From an uncultured Sediminibacterium sp. (lineage in GTDB: Bacteria; Bacteroidota; Bacteroidia; Chitinophagales; Chitinophagaceae): DNA of 64,000 nucleotides. The number at the start of each line of letters is the position of its first letter. Position 1 is the stretch's first letter. The translations under genes and the position numbers were made by a program. Below are positions 1 through 9,292 of the stretch, piece by piece. The stretch spans positions 248,001 through 312,000 of the forward strand of contig NZ_CAMLMJ010000001.1 in assembly GCF_946481145.1 (NCBI RefSeq), read 5' to 3'. The notes below the pieces were generated by a model, which ran no database searches, was not told where the DNA came from, and saw only the letters and a list, made by a program, of their open reading frames with translations.

Positions 1-122
1 GTACTAAAGAACGAGGGAGTAAATCCTGTTCTGGGTTGTTCCTCCAGTAGCTTTTTACAACCGCTGGCAGTAAAAAGTACGATGCCAAGGAAAAGGCTGT
101 ATTTTAATATTTTATGTCTCAT
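1..122 (-). CDS. SusD/RagB-family outer-membrane lipoprotein, N-terminal fragment
   Basis: The reverse strand from the ATG at 120-122 reads MRHKILKYSLFLG followed by a lipobox (TASGC) and then KKLLEEQPRTGF, the usual opening of a SusD/RagB nutrient-binding lipoprotein. Only 40 codons lie in the window, so domains cannot be checked. It starts 18 bp after the SusC stop codon, the standard SusC-SusD order, so the two should be cotranscribed. By family it would cap the SusC barrel and bind an oligosaccharide or other nutrient at the cell surface. Substrate unknown. Confidence 0.85.
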   Translation of the reverse strand, partial: MRHKILKYSLFLGIVLFTASGCKKLLEEQPRTGFTPSFFS

Positions 123-140
123 TAAATTAAATTTTAGCAA

Positions 141-3100
141 TTAAAATTTCACATTGATACCGAAAATAATCTGACGTGTTGGAGGAACACCCATACCAAC
201 AGTGATAGCACGACCAGCAACAGCAGTTGCACCACCACCTTGTGTTCCTACAGCATTACCATTACCATTACCCTCTGGATCAATACCCAGACCATCTCTT
301 ACAAGTGGAGCCCATAAGATGAATGGATTCTGTGCTGATACATAAGCTCTCAAAGAAGTGATACCGGTTTTTGCCAGCAGTTTACTTGAGAAATTATAAC
401 CAAGATCAATAGTTCTGATTTTGATGAATGAACCATCTCTGTAAGTAAGGGTAGAAGTAAATGGAAGACCATCTACAGCAGCATCAGGCTGAGGGAAATC
501 GTTGGTTGCATTTCTTGGTGTCCAGTAGTCAACTTTTTGTTGGTTCACACGGCTATTCAGGAAGAATGGATAACCTGCGCCACCACCATCAGCAGACAAG
601 TAAGTAGCAACTACTGTTTGACCGAAACGACCAAACATAACGATGTTCAGATCAAAGTTTTTGTATTCAAAACGGTTCGTTAAACCCGCAACAAGTGTTG
701 GTTGGAAATTACCTACTACACTTCTGTCAGCGGCTGTGATAGCATTGTCTTTGTTCCTGTCTTCAATTTTGATATCACCTGGTTTTGCACCATATACAGC
801 TGCCTGAGTGGCTTCGCTAGTTTGCCAGATACCTAATTTTTTGTAGTCAAAAATTACGGTAACAGGGTAACCAACAAACCAACCATTACCTAAATCCTGT
901 GAAAGGTTATTCTGTAATGCATCGATACGCTCTCTGTTGAAGAACATGTTCAGGTCAGAAGTCCAGGTAAAGCCTGTTCTGCTCTTAATGTTCACACTGC
1001 TTAAAGAGAATTCCATACCATAAGATGAAGTACGTCCGGCATTGGTTAAGATTGAGTTGGTACCATTACTACGTGGCAACTGACGTTGTAAGAGGATATC
1101 TGTTGTTTTGGTATTATAGTATTCGATAGAACCACTCAAACGATTTTTAAACAATGAGAAATCAACCCCGATATTTAAACCAGCTGTTTTTTCCCAGGTA
1201 AGGTTCGGGTTAGGACTTGTATTGATTGAATACCCATTTACATAGTTCGTTCCGATATTGGTTCCTTGTCCGAAATTGTAGAAGCTGGTTCCTAAACTAC
1301 CCAGGGTAGTATAAGGGTTGATACCGGCATTTGAGCTGATACCATAACCTGCTCTTAATTTCAGGCTTGAAACAAACTTCACATTCTCCATGAATTTCTC
1401 TTTGTCAATATTCCAACCTGCAGAAACGGCGGGATAAGTTACCCACTGGTTTCCTGGAGAAAGTACAGAAGCTCCATCTGTTCTAACGGTAGCGGTGATG
1501 CTATACTTATTATCGAAAGTATAGATAGCACGACCCATATAACCAATTACAGCAGACTCACTGAAGTTACCACCTTGCGGTGTAACAGTATTAACCTGCT
1601 GCCAGTTATAGTCTTGCATGAAGTCTGCAGGTACACCAACACCATTAAATTGTTGTGCCCTGAAATGGTTCTTCTGAACTTCCTGTAAGGCAAGTACCTG
1701 TAATTTATGTTTGGTACCGATGTTTTTGTTGTACTCTAATGAGTTGTTCAACGTGTACTGCCATCCTTCTGAGTTAGCAGTGCTTAAGCCAGCGTTTGCT
1801 ACGTTGGTGTTAACATTGAATACGGTATTTGGACCAGTATAGTTGCTATTGAATGTCTGTGACCAACCAAAACCGAATGTTGATTTAAATTTCAGGTCTT
1901 TGATGATACCCACTTCTGCATAAAAATTATGCTGAACCTGGTATCTGCGCTGAAATGCTTTGATGAGGTCGTTGTTACCTATAGAGGTAAGTGGGTTGAT
2001 CTGCTGATCATCCACACCCTGGCTTGAAGCCGGACGGAAATTCAGCGTACCATCATCATTATATGGTTTGAACAATGGTCCGAGTCTTGTACCCGCACCA
2101 TATGCGTTTGTTCCAAGTCTGTTTGATCTTAATAAAGTATTGAAACTGGTAAAACCAACTTTAAGGCGATCAGATACTTTATGATCGATATTTACATTGA
2201 ATGAGAAACGCTCCAATTTCTGGTCGGTAATAATACCAGTTTCCTGATAATAACCCATACCAAAGAAATATTGCGTTCTATCATTACCACCTCTAACATT
2301 AAGGTCGTGACTGGTTCTTAAACCAGTGGTAAGTAAAAGTTTCTGCCAGTCAGTGCTTACACCTGCTGCGAGGTTTGTTTGTTCAATTGGGCGAAGTGCA
2401 TAGAGGTTGGCACCAGCAGTGGTTGAATTACCTTCAGCGGCATCTGCCTTGAACTGGGCATATTCAGCACCATTGAATAAACGGTAAGTATTAATAGCGC
2501 TTACCACACCTACATAACCATTATAGGTTGTTTCTGGTTTTCTGGAAGAGCTACCACGTTTGGTAGTAACGATGATTACACCGTTCGCACCACGAGAACC
2601 GTAGATAGCAGTTGCAGATGCATCTTTTAAGATATCTACACTGGCAATGTTTTCCGGGTTCAGGTCGTTTACGCTACCGCCGTAAACCATTCCGTCTACT
2701 ACGATCAATGGGTTATTATTACCTGTAATTGAACGGTTACCACGAATTCTGATTTCACCACCTGCGCCGATTTGTGAGCTATTGCTTACAATATCAACAC
2801 CTGCAGCGCGTCCTTGCAACTGGTTAAAGATGTTTGGCGCTTTGATTTCGTTGAGGGTTTCGCTTTTAATGGTGATGGTTGAACCGGTAACATCTTTTTT
2901 CTTCTGTGTACCGTAACCAATTACCACTACTTCACCGAGGTCGTCGGTGATACTGGTAAGGCTTACATTCACTGTATTACTACTACCGACCGTTATTTCG
3001 CGGGGGGCATAGTTAACACTAGAAACTACCAGTACAGCACCACGCGCTGCAGCAATACTATAATTACCTGCATTGTCGGTAGTGGTACCGGTGTTGGTGC

Positions 3101-3296
3101 CTTTAACCTGTACGGAAGCACCTGATAAAGGCTCGCCGGAAGCATTTGTTACACGGCCGCGCACAGTGTTTGTCTGTGCAAGCGCATTGTCGGATATGCT
3201 AAGCAATCCCAACAATATCACTCCAGACAGCACCCATGCTTTAACCCGAAACAAGCTCTGTAAGATTTGTTTTGTTTTGTTTAGAGGCTTTTTCAT
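141..3296 (-). CDS. SusC/RagA-family TonB-linked outer-membrane receptor
   Basis: This 1051-residue protein has a signal peptide (cut near ALAQ, residue 41), a carboxypeptidase-regulatory-like beta-sandwich (about 43-118) with the phrase VRGRVTNASGEPLSGASVQV, a TonB-dependent plug (about 125-250, with VVVIGYGTQKKKDVTGS and the conserved GANGVIIVTTKRG), and a long barrel ending in an aromatic residue (GINVKF). It imports a nutrient across the outer membrane using TonB energy, together with the SusD partner that follows it. The divergent LacI gene and matching operators suggest sugar-responsive control. No glycosidase is visible here, so the substrate cannot be named. Confidence 0.93.
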   Translation of the reverse strand: MKKPLNKTKQILQSLFRVKAWVLSGVILLGLLSISDNALAQTNTVRGRVTNASGEPLSGASVQVKGTNTGTTTDNAGNYSIAAARGAVLVVSSVNYAPREITVGSSNTVNVSLTSITDDLGEVVVIGYGTQKKKDVTGSTITIKSETLNEIKAPNIFNQLQGRAAGVDIVSNSSQIGAGGEIRIRGNRSITGNNNPLIVVDGMVYGGSVNDLNPENIASVDILKDASATAIYGSRGANGVIIVTTKRGSSSRKPETTYNGYVGVVSAINTYRLFNGAEYAQFKADAAEGNSTTAGANLYALRPIEQTNLAAGVSTDWQKLLLTTGLRTSHDLNVRGGNDRTQYFFGMGYYQETGIITDQKLERFSFNVNIDHKVSDRLKVGFTSFNTLLRSNRLGTNAYGAGTRLGPLFKPYNDDGTLNFRPASSQGVDDQQINPLTSIGNNDLIKAFQRRYQVQHNFYAEVGIIKDLKFKSTFGFGWSQTFNSNYTGPNTVFNVNTNVANAGLSTANSEGWQYTLNNSLEYNKNIGTKHKLQVLALQEVQKNHFRAQQFNGVGVPADFMQDYNWQQVNTVTPQGGNFSESAVIGYMGRAIYTFDNKYSITATVRTDGASVLSPGNQWVTYPAVSAGWNIDKEKFMENVKFVSSLKLRAGYGISSNAGINPYTTLGSLGTSFYNFGQGTNIGTNYVNGYSINTSPNPNLTWEKTAGLNIGVDFSLFKNRLSGSIEYYNTKTTDILLQRQLPRSNGTNSILTNAGRTSSYGMEFSLSSVNIKSRTGFTWTSDLNMFFNRERIDALQNNLSQDLGNGWFVGYPVTVIFDYKKLGIWQTSEATQAAVYGAKPGDIKIEDRNKDNAITAADRSVVGNFQPTLVAGLTNRFEYKNFDLNIVMFGRFGQTVVATYLSADGGGAGYPFFLNSRVNQQKVDYWTPRNATNDFPQPDAAVDGLPFTSTLTYRDGSFIKIRTIDLGYNFSSKLLAKTGITSLRAYVSAQNPFILWAPLVRDGLGIDPEGNGNGNAVGTQGGGATAVAGRAITVGMGVPPTRQIIFGINVKF

Positions 3297-3591
3297 ATTT
3301 AATTATCGCTTTGAGAAGTATACATAATTATAGATAGGTTGTGTTGAGTAGCCAGAAAGCTATCCATCCCTAATGTTGAACTTAAAAGGATGCCTGTCGC
3401 GGATAGAAAAGAGACAGGATTGCAGTACCGCTGAGGTATTAGTATGATGAAGTAAGTAAGGTTGGGGAAACAGAACTGACCGGCCATCGTGCATATAGAC
3501 GCGCACGATGCATGGAAGAGAAAGTGGCAAGTTCATTCTATTCATCATATAGCAGCAATTGGTCGTAGAACTTTGTTTGACAAAGTTTTTA

Positions 3592-3605
3592 TGCAATCCG
3601 TTGCA
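3592..3605. promoter_or_regulatory. LacI-type operator 1 (in the susC leader)
   Basis: TGCAATCCGTTGCA has perfect 5-bp inverted arms (TGCAA/TTGCA) around 4 bases. It lies about 300 bp upstream of the SusC start and matches two other sites in the same intergenic region. LacI-family repressors typically bind such 14-bp palindromes, so the neighbouring LacI protein is the likely binder (inference). Confidence 0.55.
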
Positions 3606-3662
3606 CAAGTGTAAAAAAAACAATTATTCTGGTGCTGATTGCCTTTTCAGGCTATCCCCAGC

Positions 3663-3720
3663 TTATCCGGCACACTGCATACTTTCGTATGTATTGGCTT
3701 TTGAAATGCAGTGTGGATAA
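3663..3720. repeat. Long inverted repeat in the susC-lacI intergenic region
   Basis: TTATCC-GG-CACACTGCAT at 3663-3680 pairs with ATGCAGTGTGGATAA at 3706-3720, with a 3-base bulge and a 25-base loop. It lies between operators 1 and 2. It lacks a T-tract, so it is not a simple terminator. It may be a leader hairpin of the susC mRNA or a binding site. Confidence 0.45.
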
Positions 3721-3804
3721 AGGTTTCACAGCTTTTTTACCACTATTGCTTCGGAATTGCGCTTGATTTTCGTTTGACTAATGTAAACAAATTTTTAATA
3801 AAAA

Positions 3805-3818
3805 TGCAATCGCTTGCA
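3805..3818. promoter_or_regulatory. LacI-type operator 2
   Basis: TGCAATCGCTTGCA is a 14-bp palindrome with a central CG, 12 of 14 positions symmetric. This is the classic LacI-family layout, and it agrees with the sites at 3592 and 4331. It lies midway between the divergent SusC and LacI genes. Confidence 0.6.
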
Positions 3819-4330
3819 TAAATTTCTAAAAAAATTGCTTTTTAGCCCATTTTCGCCCACCCATCATAACCGGGATTTGAAAATTTCTCATTAGTCAAGC
3901 GCCACTTAGAACCAGGCCAGCCGTATAATTCGGATTATGCGCACTACCAAACCTACCCAGGCTCCTGCTCCAGTCAAAAGTTGCCTATCGTTTTACCATT
4001 TGAAGATGAAGACAAGACTGTTTTAGGACCAAAACGAATTAATTATGCCGACACTTTGCATATTTTAACCCTGCTCACGCTTATAATAACCCATTAATCT
4101 CTCTGGTACTTCCTTTAGGCTACATTATCCCACCTCAAGCGTGTTGATTTATGAAATCGGTGGAATATATTCTGGATTAATTTTGCGATCCGGTTGACAA
4201 TTGGATGACTAAACCAACTGATTTTTGTTCGAAATGATCGCTTTGCAAAATTTTTAAACCCGCAATTCATATACCCGTGAACACTTTATGATTGATTTCT
4301 TTGTAAATTGTATTTAATATAAAAAGCCCT

Positions 4331-4344
4331 CGCAACCGATTGCA
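4331..4344. promoter_or_regulatory. LacI-type operator 3, touching the lacI start codon
   Basis: Read on the minus strand this is TGCAATCGGTTGCG, agreeing with operators 1 and 2 (TGCAATC-NN-TTGC). It ends one base before the ATG at 4346, where a bound repressor would block initiation, so autorepression of the LacI gene is likely (inference). Confidence 0.6.
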
Positions 4345-4345
4345 A

Positions 4346-5386
4346 ATGAAGCCCAAAAAAGAGACCACGATTTACGATATAGCGGCACACCTTAATCTCT
4401 CATCAGCCACTGTAAGTCGCGGATTACAAGACCATCCTGCGATTAATAAGAATACCAAAAAGCGCATTCAGCTTGCCGCCAAAGAACTCGGCTACCGTCA
4501 TAACAATTTTGCCAGCAACCTTCGCAAACAAAAAACCAATACCATTGGCATCATGATGCATGAGTTGAACAGTAACTTCATGTCTTCCGTTCTTGCCGGT
4601 ATTGAAAAGATTACCACCGAAGCTGGTTATGATATCATCATTGCCCACTCATCTGAAAGCTATGAGAAAGAAGCAGCCAATGCGATGAACCTTTTTCATA
4701 AAAGAGTAGACGGCCTAATCGCCTCTCTTTCCTTCAATACAAAAAACCTGGAACACTTTGAATCCTTTAATGAAAAGGGTATTCCCATCGTATTTTTTGA
4801 CCGTGTTGAAGAACAAAGTGAGAATACCAAGGTAATTATTGATAACCAAAAATGTGGCTACTACGCTACCGAACACCTGATTGAGCAAGGCTGCAAGAGA
4901 ATAGTATTGGTTACCGCCAACCTACAACGAAATGTATATGCCCAACGCCATAAAGGTTATGTAGATGCGCTGAAAGACAACCATATACCCTTCGATAAAA
5001 GCCTGGTACTTATTAAAGACCTTAGTGAACAGGGCGGCAGAGAAGCCGCTATGGAAATCCTGAAAATGAAACCATTACCGGACGGTGCATTTATTACCAA
5101 CGATTTCTCTGCAGCCGTATGCATGAAAACCCTCAAAGAAAATGGTATTCGCATACCGGAAGATATTGCCATTGTTGGCTTTAACAACGATGCCATCAGT
5201 AAAATCATAGAACCCCAGTTAACCACCATCCATTACCCCGGTATCGACGTAGGAGAAATTGCCGCACGTAACCTGATTAACCACCTCAAAGGGGTATCTA
5301 ATTTGAAACATACACAAACTATTGTGGTGAGGTCGGAATTGGTGATCCGGAAATCGTCTTTGAAAAAAGGTTTGAAGAAAAATTAG
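4346..5386 (+). CDS. LacI-family transcriptional regulator
   Basis: The protein has an N-terminal LacI HTH (TIYDIAAHLNLSSATVSRGLQ, then the hinge KRIQLAAKELGYRHN) and a periplasmic-binding-like sensor domain (TIGIMMHEL near residue 67, then VDGLIASLS and IPIVFFDRV, ending with VGEIAARNLINHL). An upstream in-frame TTG exists at 4340, but the ATG at 4346 is preferred because it gives the standard N-terminus, about 346 residues, normal for the family. It should bind the TGCAA-N4-TTGCA sites in the intergenic region and respond to a sugar or sugar phosphate, controlling the divergent SusC/SusD operon and itself. Confidence 0.93.
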   Translation: MKPKKETTIYDIAAHLNLSSATVSRGLQDHPAINKNTKKRIQLAAKELGYRHNNFASNLRKQKTNTIGIMMHELNSNFMSSVLAGIEKITTEAGYDIIIAHSSESYEKEAANAMNLFHKRVDGLIASLSFNTKNLEHFESFNEKGIPIVFFDRVEEQSENTKVIIDNQKCGYYATEHLIEQGCKRIVLVTANLQRNVYAQRHKGYVDALKDNHIPFDKSLVLIKDLSEQGGREAAMEILKMKPLPDGAFITNDFSAAVCMKTLKENGIRIPEDIAIVGFNNDAISKIIEPQLTTIHYPGIDVGEIAARNLINHLKGVSNLKHTQTIVVRSELVIRKSSLKKGLKKN

Positions 5387-5441
5387 TGTTGTTGATTAGG
5401 CTACTAACAACGGCAGTATCGGCTATGTTGTGAATCTATAC

Positions 5442-6212
5442 TTATAAAAAGTACCCAGAAGCGAATACTTGTTTCGCAAATGCTTCCGGATCAGCTATGC
5501 CTAGTTCTGTTGCCATTTTTTTCAGTTTGGCTTTTTGCTCCTCTTTCGTTAGTCGTTTTCCCTTGGTTGTTGGAGGCGCTACTTCCGACTCATCTACTTC
5601 CGCAAGTTCAATTTTAGTGGCAGTCCATACGGAACTAAGTCTGGGTATTGCCAACTGCAAAATCATCCCGGGCAAGCCAGAAAAACCTTCTGGTCCACCT
5701 TTTATTACCAACTCTTCCGCATAAAAAGCAACTACATACAGTGTATCGAAAATGCGTCCTATCGCTTTGCGGCAATTATATCCGGCAATACTCCTTGTTT
5801 CCTGCTCAATTTTCCATTGAACAGGAGATATGCTGTCTTCAAGGATTAGTGTTTCCTGAATTATTTGTTTTTTAACCACACGCTGACCTTTACCATAATG
5901 ACTGTACATGATGTTTGGGGTTTTACCAAAACTCACATCTTGCCCATCCATCTCTTCCGATAAACGTGTTTCTTCTTTTCCAGCCTTATATAATGCCCTT
6001 TCTCCAGAAAATGTTAACTCAAAAAAAGAGGTCACTGATTCAGGGAATACCATTCCATTCGGTAATTGAGCATTAGAACGTGCGAACTGCTTTCGCATGT
6101 TATCTTTTTTTTCATAATAGATTTTCCCCTTTGTAACAAAATCCTGGGCACGAATTGTGTCACCTGCTAGTAGCAGTATAACAAATGTTAGTAAGCGATA
6201 TTTTAATTTCAT
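5442..6212 (-). CDS. GLPGLI-family secreted protein
   Basis: A 256-residue protein with a signal peptide (cut near IRAQ, residue 23) and the family signature near residue 180, here EGFSGLPGMILQL. Such proteins are Bacteroidota-specific and of unknown function. They are often encoded directly after a TonB-type beta-barrel protein, as here, where the start lies 6 bp after the barrel gene's stop. An inserted Cys (YNCRKAIG) matches the usual conserved region. The tail (KLKKMATELGIADPEAFAKQ) is helical. Likely envelope, possibly a partner of the barrel. Confidence 0.88.
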   Translation of the reverse strand: MKLKYRLLTFVILLLAGDTIRAQDFVTKGKIYYEKKDNMRKQFARSNAQLPNGMVFPESVTSFFELTFSGERALYKAGKEETRLSEEMDGQDVSFGKTPNIMYSHYGKGQRVVKKQIIQETLILEDSISPVQWKIEQETRSIAGYNCRKAIGRIFDTLYVVAFYAEELVIKGGPEGFSGLPGMILQLAIPRLSSVWTATKIELAEVDESEVAPPTTKGKRLTKEEQKAKLKKMATELGIADPEAFAKQVFASGYFL

Positions 6213-6218
6213 ATTCAG

Positions 6219-8921
6219 TTATAATCTGGTAGAGAAATTCCAAATAAAGGACAATAGTGCATACCTGGGTATATAATTATTCGACGATTCATAAAAACCA
6301 TTTCCATTTATACTTCTATAGAATCCAGTATATTGATTTAAAATATCAAAAACAGATAAATTAAGTATCGCCTTATCATTTTTTAAAAACTTCTTTTGTA
6401 AGGAGGCATTCCATTTAACTATATTTCGGGCATTTCCGAACGACCCGTTTGCCGGCTGAAACTGCATATTGGCATTGGTTTCCAGCTCTATCCTCCAGGG
6501 TAAATAAATAGTGGCTTTGGGGGTATGATTATGTGTAAACATTTTGGTTGCACCGATATTACCAATATTGGCATTACTCGCAGTAAATCTAACTTCAAAA
6601 GAATATTGGAGCGTTAATTTATTGTATTTGAAATACATCAAATTGGCTCCTACTGATAAACCCTTCTGTCTGGTAATGATCTCCTGATCATTCAATATTT
6701 GCAAATAACCATAACTAGATCCATTAATATGAATACCTAAATTGACAGATTTTGTTGAGTTTGATTTTAAGAGTGGTTTGTTGAAATAAAGAAAGAAAGA
6801 ACCAGAAGGAAGATTGTTTCGATTGATGTATTGTGTTACAGATCGGTTGAATTGGTCAACGGTTTGCTTACTTGTAAAAGCATTAATTGTTTGTTGCCAG
6901 CTAACTGATAAATTCAAACTATTTCCTTTGAAATCATATTTTGAAAAACTAATTCTCAGCGAATGATCAAATGATGGGCGAAGATTTGGGTTACCGATAT
7001 TGGTATAAAGCGGATTACTATTATCTCTTAACGGTTGTAGTTGTTCAATTGAAGGTTGTCTGGTATTTCCATTGTATTGAAGCTCTATTCTGCTTTGTTC
7101 TTTCAGCGAAAGACTTATCCTTGCTGTTGGAAAATAATTGTTGAACCTCCTTATTACCGTTTGTTTAAGGTTCAGGTTCTGCTGTTCCAGTTCGCTAAAA
7201 TTAATTTTACTTCCCCCTGAAATGGAAATTTTTTTGGTTTTAAACTGTATTGTCAGACCGGGTATGTGTGAACGAATATTAAAATGATAATTATTACTCA
7301 ATGTATCAATCGGATCATCGTATTTACCCATTGCACTTTGACCAAATACATTGCGGTTCCTGTCGCTAGCAATGGAACTCCAGGTATATTCTGAACTAAT
7401 GAGCAAATTTTTGGAAATCGGTTCAGTGAAAGTTAACCTGGCTCTGGTTTTGTTTGTTTTCCCAGTATTATCCTGTAACTGGTTCAACGTATCTGCAGTT
7501 GGGTTGTTATTACTATAAAAGAAATTAGTTGTTTCTGCCAGCTTAATAGATGTTCTCTCCTGGTTGTCCTTTTCAAAATACAAACTAGCCACTCTGCCTA
7601 TTTTGCGAAACCTTTTTTGCCAGATAAAGTTACCTGCTACCGATTGCTGTTTGCCATTCTGGGTAACTTGCTGATTGCTTTTATTCAGAAAATTACCCAT
7701 CCCATCTTTTGATTCTTCATAATTATAGTTGGCACTGCTTGTTTCTCCTGATAGGCCGTTCAATGATATTCTTACCATAGAGAAAGAATCAATCTTTGTT
7801 TCATATACTGCAACTGCATTGTGTTTATTGTTTAATGAAAAGAAATTGTTATTGCCATTAATTGCCCTGATACTATAGTCGGGCAGAAGTTGTGATCCGC
7901 TATGTGTTTCCCACCCAGTTGACTGTACCCTGCTGAAGGAATAATTAAGGTTGATGTACTGTTTGTCTTGTTTCCATTTATTTACATACTGCGAACCCAC
8001 ATTTGTACTGGTTGGAATACCTGAAGAATAGCCTTCATCAAAATCCATTTCATACATTATTTCATCGTCATCCTCTATGGAAATCCTACTCTGTGTATTA
8101 GTTAAGAATTTAGCTCTGTCATCGTAACCTAACCCCATTCTACCAGTATTAGAAGAAATCCCAAAAACAGCCATTTTCTCTTTTCTGTTGAATTTATTAA
8201 CCATGCCTTCATGGCTGTAAAATCCATCCCCATTTGAGCCTGCAGATAATTTTCCGAATAAACCTTTTTTACTGTCTTCTTTAAGGGTGATATTCATGGT
8301 TTTGTTGGTAACACCATCATCAATTCCTGAAAACTCCGCTTCTAAGGATTTTTTATCAAAAACCTGTACCTTATCTACGGATGATGCTTTCAGGTATTGG
8401 GTTACCAAGGTTGGGTCGTCCCGAAAAAATTCATCCCCATCTACCAAAACAGTATTTACAATTTTTCCCTGCGCTTTTATTTTTCCATCCGGACCTATCT
8501 CAATACCTGGCAACCTGCGCAATAATGCCTCAACATTTGCACCAGGTGCTACCTGAAAACTATCTGCTTTGTACTCAAGTGTATCTCCCCTCATCCTGAT
8601 GGCTTTTCCAGCCCTTACCGTTACTTCCTCCAGGAGGTGGTAGCGTGATGTCATTACTATTTTACCAATATCCAATATACCTGTGTCAGCCAGGTTTATG
8701 TCTATCAGAAAATCTGCCATTTCCGGATAGGTAAGCATCACCGTATATGATCCAGGTTTAATTTTTTCTAATTGAAATTTACCCTCCGTATTACTGCGAA
8801 TGGAATTAATTAATGTAGAATCTGCTTTACTGATTAAAGCAATTACAGCATAATGTAATGGCTGCTTTCCGGTTGTGTCAGTTATTGAGCCTTTAAACCC
8901 CGCTTTTTGTCCATATAGCAC
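6219..8921 (-). CDS. Outer-membrane beta-barrel protein, TonB-receptor-like (CarboxypepD_reg + OMP barrel)
   Basis: At least 900 residues. Order: carboxypeptidase-regulatory-like domain (FKGSITDTTGKQPLHYAVIAL, about 8-90), a plug-like region (GDTLEYKADSFQVAPGANVEALLRRLPG, about 100-200), then a large barrel ending in FIWNFSTRL. This fits the outer membrane beta-barrel family that pairs with GLPGLI genes. The first canonical start is GTG at 8919-8921, but that cuts the signal peptide in half. The open frame runs upstream to a TAG at 8997-8999 and encodes a good signal peptide (FYNRLKLTFLLALFSTAVLYGQ) with no ATG, GTG or TTG. A CTG at 8979-8981 is the only near-cognate start that gives a normal signal sequence. 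Substrate unknown. Confidence 0.88.
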   Translation of the reverse strand: MLYGQKAGFKGSITDTTGKQPLHYAVIALISKADSTLINSIRSNTEGKFQLEKIKPGSYTVMLTYPEMADFLIDINLADTGILDIGKIVMTSRYHLLEEVTVRAGKAIRMRGDTLEYKADSFQVAPGANVEALLRRLPGIEIGPDGKIKAQGKIVNTVLVDGDEFFRDDPTLVTQYLKASSVDKVQVFDKKSLEAEFSGIDDGVTNKTMNITLKEDSKKGLFGKLSAGSNGDGFYSHEGMVNKFNRKEKMAVFGISSNTGRMGLGYDDRAKFLTNTQSRISIEDDDEIMYEMDFDEGYSSGIPTSTNVGSQYVNKWKQDKQYINLNYSFSRVQSTGWETHSGSQLLPDYSIRAINGNNNFFSLNNKHNAVAVYETKIDSFSMVRISLNGLSGETSSANYNYEESKDGMGNFLNKSNQQVTQNGKQQSVAGNFIWQKRFRKIGRVASLYFEKDNQERTSIKLAETTNFFYSNNNPTADTLNQLQDNTGKTNKTRARLTFTEPISKNLLISSEYTWSSIASDRNRNVFGQSAMGKYDDPIDTLSNNYHFNIRSHIPGLTIQFKTKKISISGGSKINFSELEQQNLNLKQTVIRRFNNYFPTARISLSLKEQSRIELQYNGNTRQPSIEQLQPLRDNSNPLYTNIGNPNLRPSFDHSLRISFSKYDFKGNSLNLSVSWQQTINAFTSKQTVDQFNRSVTQYINRNNLPSGSFFLYFNKPLLKSNSTKSVNLGIHINGSSYGYLQILNDQEIITRQKGLSVGANLMYFKYNKLTLQYSFEVRFTASNANIGNIGATKMFTHNHTPKATIYLPWRIELETNANMQFQPANGSFGNARNIVKWNASLQKKFLKNDKAILNLSVFDILNQYTGFYRSINGNGFYESSNNYIPRYALLSFIWNFSTRL

Positions 8922-8999
8922 CGCCGTACTGAATAGTGCCAGTAGAAATGTAAGCTTTAAACGGTTATAGAATTGGTGCAGATAGCAGGCTTTGAACTA

Positions 9000-9292
9000 T
9001 AAATATAATAATAAAATATATAATAAAAAGTTATAGTGAGGCTTTTAACTTTTGGCTATTAGTCTTTGCGCTCTGATTGCCATTAAAGTATGTAGACTGA
9101 ACTCTTGCGAGGAACAAATGGAACACGGATTTATCATGATTATCATGATAAATCATGATAAATCTGCGTTCAATTTATTTCTTCTAAAAAATATTGAAAT
9201 CTATTATTTATAAGGCCTTCTAATTGTCATTGAGTAAATCACCACCCTAAACAACTGCTAATAGCTAATAGCTAATGGCTACAAACAAATGG
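9000..9292. other. Intergenic region with nested palindromes
   Basis: About 290 bp without a gene between two leftward genes. It holds GGCTATTAG near 9055, a 51-bp palindrome (9121-9171), and 7-base word repeats (AGCTAAT) near 9260-9285. This resembles the nested arrangement near 53.0-53.3 kb. No promoter motif could be assigned. Confidence 0.5.
9121..9171. repeat. Dispersed palindrome, copy A
   Basis: The outer 20-base arms (GAACACGGATTTATCATGAT and its near-complement) pair with two mismatches around a TATCATGATAA core. Two relatives with the same GAACAC-GATT...AATC-GTGTTC ends are at 53062-53126 and 57730-57797. It lies between genes, beyond the promoter side of the barrel gene and downstream of none, so its role is unclear. 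Confidence 0.75.

Larger units (their letters stand above)
3297..4345. other. 1.05-kb divergent intergenic region, susC-lacI
   Basis: Open frames here (for example 3360-3623 on the minus strand) lack family features and look like chance. What can be supported is three LacI-type operators and one long hairpin. I could not place a convincing TAnnTTTG -7 element for either gene. The rest, including 3850-4300, shows nothing recognisable. Confidence 0.5.

Noticed and set aside
3360..3623. 87-aa and 62-aa minus-strand frames in the susC-lacI gap
   Set aside because: They cover an operator and show no protein features. They look like chance frames.
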